From a virus, in the IMG/VR virus record IMGVR_UViG_3300028840_005764, positions 1 through 64,000 of that record: a DNA stretch of 64,000 nucleotides. The stretch is one strand, 5' to 3'. Shown in pieces: positions 24,552 through 34,500 of the stretch. Made by a program: the position numbers and the translations under genes. The notes below the pieces were generated by a model. That model was not told the DNA's origin, ran no database searches, and was given only the letters and a program-made list of their open reading frames with translations. Position 1 is the stretch's first letter. The number at the start of each line of letters is the position of its first letter.

Positions 24552-24938
24552 ATGAAAGCGATTGACGCGAAGAAAGCTTACGATTTCATCTGTGAAGACG
24601 ACAAGAAAGCCCCACCCGATCAGCGTACGGTCTTCAAGTGCAAGTACCTTGACCCGTACACCGCGGCCCGTCTCGGCGATCAGATCTACAACGTGTCAGG
24701 AACCGGTTCCAAGCGCAAAGAGCGACTTCTGACAGGCACACAGCAATTCGAGATTCTCAAGTCGTGCCTCGTTGGATGGGAAAACATGGAACATCCGAAC
24801 AATGAAGGTGAGAAGTTCACTTTCGATCGGGATCGCATCGAAGACATGATCGCAGCCATTCCTCCCAAGTACCGAGCCGAAATTGCGGACTTCATCCGCG
24901 GAGAGTCGGAACTCGAAGAGGGGGAAGGCAACGGCTAA
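24552..24938 (+). CDS. Tail assembly chaperone, gpG-like
   Basis: ATG 24552 has a GAGGAGATAATT ribosome site and gives a 128-residue product, the usual size of lambda gpG-type chaperones. It is rich in charged helices (MKAIDAKKAYDFICEDDKKA, FTFDRDRIEDMIAAIPPKYR) and lies between the tail tube and the tape measure gene, the fixed place of this gene in siphoviruses. These chaperones bind tape measure protein and recruit tail tube subunits, and are not part of the mature virion. The gene ends ELEEGEGNG and a -1 frameshift there would append the next frame. Family assignment rests on size, order and the frameshift. Confidence 0.7.
   Translation: MKAIDAKKAYDFICEDDKKAPPDQRTVFKCKYLDPYTAARLGDQIYNVSGTGSKRKERLLTGTQQFEILKSCLVGWENMEHPNNEGEKFTFDRDRIEDMIAAIPPKYRAEIADFIRGESELEEGEGNG
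24920..24926 (+). promoter_or_regulatory. Candidate -1 frameshift slippery site
   Basis: Seven bases GGGGGAA (24920-24926) occur as G GGG GAA in the chaperone frame, 10 bases before its stop TAA (24936). A -1 shift keeps G-G pairing for the P-site tRNA; the A-site pairing is imperfect, so it is not an ideal X-XXY-YYZ heptamer. The downstream frame is open and protein-like. Placement is inference. Confidence 0.5.
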
Positions 24939-25510
24939 GGGATATCGTCCGCTTTCGATATTTCTTGGCCTCGGGTGACAATCCCGAACACAGGCAAAAA
25001 GAATGGTCGTGTGAGAACTGCAGTGAGCAGAAAGGTGAACGTCTACAACTTCAACGGAATTGCCCGTATCTGGATAAAGATGAAAAAAAAGAAATAAAAG
25101 AAATAGTAACCAAATCATCACTTAGTAAATATGATATAAAGCTTGCTAAGAAGAAAGCAAAAAGGAATAAAGAAAGATTAGATAATGATGAGAAACGTAG
25201 GCCAATACTTGAAATAGGTTCTCATAAATTTTATTCATGTCCTGCTGGATTATTGATTGGTAACAGAGGGTTGATTGCTTTAATAGATTTGATAAACTGG
25301 TCAGAGAACATGAATACACCATTATTTGATGGTGGATTGACAAACCATACTCAGTATTATTTCGAATGCTATAGGACCGTTATCGGGGAACAGAAAGCAA
25401 TTGAAAATGAGGAAATGAAACGGAATCGGAAAGAGACAGAAAAGAAAAGTAAAAAACCAAAATCGCCACACAGAAAACCAACTATAAAATCAGGAAGAAG
25501 AAGGCGATAA
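24920..25510 (+). CDS. Frameshift extension of the tail chaperone (gpT-like part of gpG-T)
   Basis: This frame is read from about 24920 and runs to 25510. Translation just before the only early start-like codon (TTG 24965) is already protein-like: IVRFRYFLASGDNPEHR. There is no ribosome site or ATG for an independent start, so the product is best explained as the C-terminal part of a chaperone fusion. It has a CENC motif and a further NCPYLD (possible metal-binding cysteines), charged helices and a Lys/Arg-rich tail (PHRKPTIKSGRRRR). It ends 12 bases before the tape measure start. Length of the T part is near 195 residues, long compared with lambda. Confidence 0.6.
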   Translation, partial: GGRQRLRDIVRFRYFLASGDNPEHRQKEWSCENCSEQKGERLQLQRNCPYLDKDEKKEIKEIVTKSSLSKYDIKLAKKKAKRNKERLDNDEKRRPILEIGSHKFYSCPAGLLIGNRGLIALIDLINWSENMNTPLFDGGLTNHTQYYFECYRTVIGEQKAIENEEMKRNRKETEKKSKKPKSPHRKPTIKSGRRRR

Positions 25511-25522
25511 AGGCAATGGAAA

Positions 25523-28500
25523 ATGGCAGACCGTCAGATTAACTTCGCCATTAATATTTCTAGGTCTGACCAGAATGTATTCAGAACCCTTATAAAAGAA
25601 TTCCAACAATTCAGAAAAGAAGCTGGTGCGGCAAATCGCGCGCTTGCCGCTATGTCCAAGATAAGCACTAACGCCACCAATGTCACACAAGCTGCTAGTG
25701 CCTTCAACGCGTTATCAGACGCAATTGCCAAAGTAGCAACTTCAGTGAATGCGGTTGATCTAACAAAAATTACAGCCATGATGCGTCTTCTCAAGACTCA
25801 AGGTGAACTTGCTACGGGGCAGATCAAAGCGCTCCAAAAGCAGATGGATGCGTTGAATGCAACGCGCAGCCAAAAAGGCGCAAAGGACGCGGCATCAGCA
25901 GCTGATAAAGAAGTAAAAGCACAGGCAAAAGTTCTTGAAAATATAAGTAAAGTAGTTAATGCCAGACAGAATGAACTTACGCAATTAAGAAATAAGATAC
26001 GGCAAAGCGCTGAGGCCGGGGAGGCAGATGCGAGTGCTGCGCGCAAGATGCAGACTCTGTCTACTGAGCTCAGAAAACTGAGAGTAGCTGGTGTTGCAGC
26101 TGTTAAATCGCTCGAAGAGCAGCGTACTGCTGGGGCGAATCTTGACAAAAATACTCTTAATTTAATTCAATCGTTTGATGGTGTTAAGAAAGCTATCAAT
26201 AGTGAAATTGTTTCAATACAAAATTCTAATCAAACTCTTGTAAACGCAGAAAAAGTTATTCGTAAATTTGCTGTTGCCAATCGGCAGGCTTCAGCCGCTG
26301 CTATTTCTGCGTGGAATAAATACGCTACTGAACTACAGCGTAGTATGAAAGTGGCTGCGGCCGCCACTAAGACTACTACCGGGCAAGAAGCCGCTCGGAC
26401 TCGTGTAGCCGATGCATCCGCACAGCTTGGTAAACTTCAAGCTGCTGGCGCGCCATCTCAGGTTATTGACGCGCAGCGTGTTGCTCTTGATAGGGCTACA
26501 GAATCTTATAATAAATATTCAGCAGCTGTACAGTTGGCTCAAATTGCAGTAGAAAAACAAAAGACTGCTCAACAAGCAGCTCTTACGGTTACACAACGAA
26601 TTGAAGAATATCGCGGCGCTTTGTTGAAACAGCGTGAAGCTTCGATCAGGGCACTACAAAATGTCGAAGACGCAGCAGCTCAACGCGCGCTGGCCAACGC
26701 CCAAAAGGAAGTGAAAGCGGCCCGTCAACGCGTACAAGCCGCTCGTGAAGTGTATGCAGTTGAAGCAGGTGTGCGTAAGAGCGCCGTTGAACGAATGGTG
26801 CAGGCCAACAGCGAGGCGGCAAAGTCGGCTACTGCAGCCGCGAATGCGCAAAAAAATGCATCGAAAGTCGCGAATCAAGCCGCCAGAGAACAGGCAAACG
26901 CACAACGTCAAGCCGCTAAGGCAGCGGCGGCGAATGCCAAGGCCACCACAAACTTCGCTGACCAGATTGCGAAGGGCTTCAACAATGTTATTGCTTCCCA
27001 GCTTAAATATCTGGGTGCGTCATTTGTTGTCTTCCGTCTGATTCAACGCATACGTGAGGCTTTTGAATCTATTATTGAAGTTAGCGATCGTGTGGCTAAA
27101 GCCTTTGCCGTATCGCGTTCTGCTATTTTGGGGTTGGAAGAACGGTATGATGCGCTTGGCGATTCTATTGAGAGTACTGCCATCAAGATGGGCAGGAGCA
27201 TCAAAGACGTCAGTGAAATATTGTTCCAATTTGGTAGTGCTGGTTTGCAGGCTGAAGAGTCAATGGCGGCTCTTCAATCTACAATGCGACTTATTATTGC
27301 TACTGATGCGGATGTAACAGCTACTACGAAAACAGTGGCTGGTGTTTACAGGCTTCTTGGTAATCAATTAGATTATCTTGGTACACAAACACAGAAGTTT
27401 GCTCGAATTAATGATGTGTTGGCCGCGACCTATCGTGACAATCAGGTCGAGCTCAACGAATTGAATCAAGGTTTGAAGTTTGCGCTTCCTGTTGCAAAAC
27501 AGTTGAATCTTTCGTTTGAACAAGTCTCAGGTATTCTGGCTACACTCCAGAACAATATGATTCGTGCTGGTGAAGCAGGTCGTTCATTGCGTTCGATCTT
27601 TTCACGCATGTCATCACAGTCAGAGGAATTTGCAGAAGCTTTTGGTATTGCTCTGGACCCAGATAAACCTCTTAGTTTTATTGATATGTTGGAAAAGCTG
27701 CAGAGCCGTATGAGTTCTGGCGCTTTGACTGTTGATCAGGTTGGTACTGTTTTTGAACGTTTTGGTTTGCGCGGTGCTAACTCGTTTCTCGTTTTGACTC
27801 AGCAATTTGATTCTTTGAGCGAGACAATCAGAAAATTAGAGGAGGATTCCCAAGGCGCTGCTGCGACCATGGCGCGCGTTCGTATTGAAAGTATTGCCGG
27901 CCAGGTTAACAAATTCAAAGAGACTGTTCTTGAATTAGCACGTGATGCCCTGTTGCCATTGGGTGCAATTATTTTTGGATTAATAGAAGCCTTCAATGAC
28001 TTTTATGAGGTTTTACAAGAGACAGGATTAGACAAATATTTGAAAATAATTTTGGCTATTACTACAGCATTAATAGCAATAAAAATAGCAACTGTTGCTT
28101 GGACTGTTGTTACTAAGTTGCAGACTTTGTGGTTAATTAGGCAACAAGCCGCTGTAATAGGATCTGTGGTTGCACAACATCAATATATCAGAGCTCTACA
28201 CCTTTCTACTGTTGGCGTGTACACAAATATAAAAGCTCTTTTTTCAATGAGTGGTGCGCTGGGTGTTTTAGCAGGTGTATTGCAAACTGTTGCCACGGCT
28301 ATGATTACGGCGTTTCCATATGTGCTAATAGGTGCTGCGATTGCACTAATAATATATTGGATTTATAGAATGCGTAATGAATATCGCCTTACAATAGAAG
28401 AGAATAATAAGAGATTAGAGCAAATCAGAGAGGAAATTAGACAAAGAAGACACGAGAGAGATGCGCTTGATCGAACAATAAGTAAATTGGAAGAAGTTAA

Positions 28501-31500
28501 TCAAGCTTCAGCGGAAGGGCGAGCCAATCTAATTACGCAGAATAGAGCTATCTCAGAAGCCGTATCAGCACATGGTGAATTAGCGTTAGCCGCAGCTGAA
28601 AGCGGCGGTAATCTTGCAGTGTTCACACAAAAAGCTAGAGAACAAAGGCAAGTCGTTCAAGAAGCTATGGAGGTACTACAACGGGAACAAGTTGATAAGT
28701 TTGGTGAAAGTATCAAACTACAGACAAAATTTTTGCAGGATTCAGCCGATCAGTATGAATTACTTCAAGATCAAATTGCTAATTATAAAGGACAATTAGC
28801 TGGTACAATACCCATACAATTTCAATCAAATCAGGCTATGTCCGCACGCGCTCAAGCCCAATTGGCCTTGACAAATGCGGAAAACAAACTTGCGGGGGTG
28901 ATGGAGGAAGCAAGAAAAACACAAAGAGATATGAGTAAAAGTGTACAAGAAAATATAAAAATAATGCCACAATTTGTTGATGTATTGAAAGATGCTTCTC
29001 AGGCTGCATCACGGTTGTACGCTACTGATAGGCCCGTGAAGGCTTTCGGCGATTTCTATAGTTTTCTGCAGAGGTCTGTAAACCAGCTCTCGGAGTTCCC
29101 AATACAGGCCAAGATTTCTGAGTTGAATGATAAGATCGTGCGAGGATTGGAGAGTCTCAAATTTAGGTATTTGTTTGAATTTGATGTAGTTATTCCAGAT
29201 TCAGTTGTTGATGATGCTGAAGCAGAAGTGGCTAGAGTATTCAAAGAATCCACTAGATTATTGAAAGAATCTCAGGAATTAAGCACGATAGAACTTGATC
29301 AATTTATAGATGTTGATTTTGCTGAATCAGACAAAAAGATTCAGATGTTTGCTGACACAATACAAGAACAGTTAAGAGAATCAACGAAAGGTTTGGGTTT
29401 AAAAGAATTAATAGCTTTTGATGAAGAACAAGGTGAAGAATTATTTACAGCAATAACGGAAAATATACAACTATTGCCATCAGCTTTTGAGGAAGGCAGC
29501 GAGGCCGCGGAGAAATTTTATAATAATGCTAAAACAATACAAAACATTCAAGATGAATTAATTGCGCAAGTAGAGAAACAGGATGATGCCGGTTTTTATC
29601 TTATTCAAAATGAAGAGGATAGAAAACAAGTTATTGATGGTATTAAAGGTTTATATGGTGATATGAATGATCTTTTGTATGATGGAAACCTTACACAAGA
29701 AGAACTAGTAGAATATGCTGATAGGATTTTCAATTTATCTAAGCAAACATTATTAGCACAAAACGCTGTTAACGGTATATATGCACAACAGTTGGCCATT
29801 AGGCGGGCTTACAACTTAGCTCTGGGCCAAGCCGAGTCAATTAGTGACAATATATTATATGATGAGAAGCAATCACTTAATGTTATAGGTCAAAAAGTTC
29901 AATTAGCAGAAAAAGAACTAGAAGCTGCTAATGAAAGAGTAGAACGAATTAAGGAATCAGGACCTGTTCTTCAAGCGGCCTTGGACGCTCAAAAAGAAGC
30001 GCAGTCTGTAGTATTGGGATTGACTGCGGAGCAGGCTGCACAAACGAAAAAAGTCTGGGATACTGAGACCAGTATAGCGCGAACCAGAACTGAAGCTATT
30101 GGTGCTCTTGATAGGGAATATGCTTTTGGTCAAGCGCGTTCTTCTCAGTTGAAAGCGCAGTTGAGTCTATCTCGTCGATTGGAGAAGATTCGTATCAGGC
30201 GGATCAACAAGATCGATGACGAGAGAAAACGCCGTGCTACGGCAGAGGCAGAAAGAAGAAAATTCATCGCTGCTCGTTTTGCATTGAATAGGCAGATTTT
30301 AGAAGCGGAGCAGCAGGAAGCCATAAATTTTGCCACAAGATTGAATGCTGCTCTGGAAATATTTAAAGCAGACGATAAGATATTAAAATCTGAAAATAGA
30401 TTATTGATTGTTGAAAGAGAGTTGGCTTTTAGACGTGAGAAAATTGCTGAATTAGAATCAAGAAGAAATAAGAATGGTAAAGTGTATAAAAATCTTGTTG
30501 CTGATATTCGTACTACAGAAGGAGAAATAAACACCTTCAAAAGAGAACAACTATCTCTTGAAATTGGTATTCTAGAAACTAGAACTGAATATAATGCTAC
30601 ACTTAATGAGCAAGTATCTTCATTAGAAAGTATTAGATTAAAATTAGTTCAGAGTAGTTTAATACAAGATAGGAATCTTGCTAATGTATATGAAGAAAAT
30701 ATCTTGAATGCTAAAATAGCCGCAACCAAAGAAAAAATTAGTTTCTTTAATGAAAAATTAAGTCGAGGTCTTGAGCTAAATACTGATGAACAATTAAAAT
30801 ATAACGATTTGATTGATGAATATGCCGGACTTCTATCAGAAGATATATTGCGCGATGAAGGAGAATTAGAAAAAATTAAAAAACAACAATTAGCAGTTCA
30901 AGATAAGATTAATTCGACTTATGATAAAGAACTTGGGTATTTAGCTGAGATACGTGGTGAGATAGAAGGTGCTACATCTTCACTTCTGCAACAAAGATTT
31001 GGAGACGCACCATTTAGTGCGATGCAAGATGCTGCTCGCGCCCTTGGTAAGAGTATCTTTGAGATACAAGCTCTTGGCCCGCAAAAGACCATAGAGTTGA
31101 TAAATAAAGGACTTCGTGAAGGAACGTTGTCTGCTGATAATTTCACAGGTAAAATGCATGAATTTGCTCGTGCTTTATCTGTTGTTGGCGAAGAAGAAAG
31201 GAAAATTAGGGAAATACAAGAAGATATCAAACGGCAAAGATTTGAAACTGCTATTATACAGCTGCAAGCTGCGTTAGACGCCGGAAACATTGAAAAAGCG
31301 TCTAAGGCCCTTGACGATATGGGCAATAGCGCTGAGGTCCTGAACCCACGTACAGGCAAAGTCGATTATCGAGCCACTCTCGAGAATTTCGAAAAGATCA
31401 GAATTGCTGGTGGCCTGATAGGTGACGAACTAGCTGAATCAGGCGGCAGACTTGAAGCGAAGCTTGAAGTAAGTCGTGATAGGGCTGAACAATTACTACA

Positions 31501-34500
31501 AACTGTTGAAAAACATATCAATACTATTACTAAAGCTTTAAGTGAAGGTAAATTCTTAGATGGTTTCGTTGATAGTATGAATACAGTAATATCACAATTG
31601 AAAAGGCTTGAAGGCACTACCATCACATTTGAGGTAAAAGAATATAGTGGCGGGACCGCTACGCGTGGGTATCAAGCTGGATTCTTTCACGGACAAGACG
31701 GCGGTGGTGTCCCGGGGCAGGGGCGAGGCGATATCGTACAGGCGATGTTGGAGCCTGGTGAATTTGTCATACCGCGTTCTGTAGTTGGTGTTCTTGGTTC
31801 TGATTTCTTTGAACAGTTCCGCGATCCGAACTTTGTGAATGCTCTGTCCAGGTCCGGCCAGGGTCTGCGCGGTGTCTTCGGCAATATACCTGGTATTGAT
31901 CGACCATCAGCCTACACCAGTAGCAATCTGGTTCCTGGGGAGGGCCTTGGTGATATCATCCCAGCCAGACTGGCCGAGGGCGACTTTGTTATTCCGCGGT
32001 GGTCTGTCCAAACACTTGGAACCGAATTCTTTGGACGTTTGATTGATCCGGAACTTATCAAAAAATTGTCTGCAGCAAATATATCAAGACTTAAAAATGA
32101 ATTAGGATATGAACAATTTGCTAATGTGAGAGAAGATCTCTTAAATGAAAATCGTCGTGCTATTGGCTATAAACATGGCGGCCTAGTTTCTCTTAGTGGA
32201 ATACGTGGTTATGCAGATGGTGGTACCGCTATTAAAACCACTGGAGTATCTCAGGCAGAAGCCGAGACATATGCATTATTAAAAATGACATTTGATGACA
32301 TAGAGATTTCGTATAAAGGTCCTAGTGTTGCAGAACAAATTAATGACGTAGTTTTTAAGGATGTTTCAGTAGATATAGATCCTATGTTGGCGCCAATTGA
32401 TGAAGTTGGTGAAAAGATTTTTTCTATTTCAAAAATAACTGCGCCAAAAGTTGAGATTGTAGATCCAAAAGAAGCTGAAAATGTAGCTAATGTAACGCAA
32501 GAGACGGAAAAACTTACAGAAGCAATTGACCAAAAGAATCAAGCGACAGGCGAGTCTGGCCAATATACCGCGGATGTTAAACAATCACTTGAGCTGCTTT
32601 TTAACACTACAGTAGCGACAGAAGAAGGCGCTAACGCCCAGGAAGTGTTTACTGCTGCTGTTGAACAAACAGTTGTAAAACTAAAAAATGTAGTAGGTGC
32701 GATATCTGCATTTCGTGCGCAAGTGAAAGCCGCGCAAGGTCCTTTTGTAGAATTAGCTGGCAAAATGCTTGATGCATTTGGCAGCAAAATGGAAAAGGCT
32801 ATTGATAATATTGCTGGTAAATTCAGTAATCTATTCTCAAAACAATTACCAGGTTTATTCGGTACGTTCGTAAAGGACTTTGTTCTTGCCGGGGCGGAAG
32901 TCGTTGCCGCTAACGAAGAAAATCAAAAAGATATCATAGATTCGTTTAGAGAATCACGCGTTGCTCTTGTTGAACAATTGAAACGTAATGAGATTTCATA
33001 TTTTGATTATTTCAACAAACTAGAAGACCTGGCCGCAGACAGGGACAAGGCGCAGGCGGAAAGTGCCGAAGACGTTACTGGTGAGTTACGCGATGTGTAT
33101 GAGGATTTTACAAAGAATTTCTTTAGTGAATTTACTGGCTTGTTGACAGATATGGTTTCTGGATTCAATGAATTTTTTGACGATATTATTGATGGTATGG
33201 TTGGTTTGGCTGATAACGTTTTTAGCGTATTTGGTGATATAGGCGGAGCTGTAGGCAATATATTTGGCGAAACCGGAATGGCTGCCGGCTCAGTAGTCGG
33301 TGGTGTTCTTGGCGAAGCTATGGGTTCGATCTTCTCTGCCGTTGGTAGTATCGCTAGTGCTTTTACAAGTGTGATATCTTCTGCTGTTCAAGGGATACTT
33401 TCTATTATTCCGTATATAGTTGAATTGGGGATGATGGGTGAAGATGAAATCAAAGGAATGCTTGACTCATTCCGAGAGGCACCTGCCATTCTAGCTGATA
33501 TTGGAGAAGGTTTTGTTCGAAATCTTCCGCTAGTTGCTAAGGCTTTAGAGGATAACTTCCCCACGATAGCTACTGCATTTGTGGATATGGTTATCAAGAT
33601 CATTGGTTCTATAGCGGATATATTGAGAAGTGATTTTATACCTGTATTCGTTGGTACAATTTTAGATGCTTTTGTTGATATTGTTCAAGCCCTACCAGAT
33701 TTGTTCCAGGGGATTTTTGTATCAATAGCAGAAACATTCGGAAATATTTTCTCCGGGGATCAACTTTCCACTTTAGCAGATGCTGTCCAATCAACTATCA
33801 GCACTGTGATACAAATTATTGTGAGTGGTATTAGTGATTTAGTTATTCCCATATTGCAATCTATTGTTGATGCTTTACCAGCTATAGTTACCGCTATTGG
33901 CAGCGCAGTAGTCGCAGAAGCTCCTCAGTTAATGGATGCGGTCACCGCGTTGATGGATACTTTTGTCAATATGTTCAAGGATCCTGCGGTTTTGTCAAAA
34001 TTGCAGGAAGCAGTTGTTGGTATGTTTGCCGGTCTTGGCGACATGGGTGGTGATGGTGGTCAATTTGGTGTGTTGTTTGAAAGTATTACTGGGTTTTTGG
34101 AGAGTATGTTCGAAGTATTACCAACAATGATTGAAGGTGGTGTGGCGGTTGTAAATACTTTTATGGCCTTGGCTCCTATTATAATTGATGTACTTACAAT
34201 AGTACAACAAGCTATATATTCAATACTCCCGCCGATAGCTACGTTATTAGCGGAGTTGGTTGGAAGTTTCAGTAAAATATTTTCCGCAATCGTACCGACC
34301 ATAATTAGCCTTATTGATATTATTGCTGATGCCGTTGGTCAGTTGATGCCGATTATTACACCAATCTTAACTGCAATTGTGGATGCTTTTCTACCATTGG
34401 TAGAAGCATTTATGGGCTTATTAGATGCAGTTATTGAGCCGCTTGGCGAATTATTGATGGAGATCATTCCAATATTGGGAGAGATGTTCGCCAACTACAT

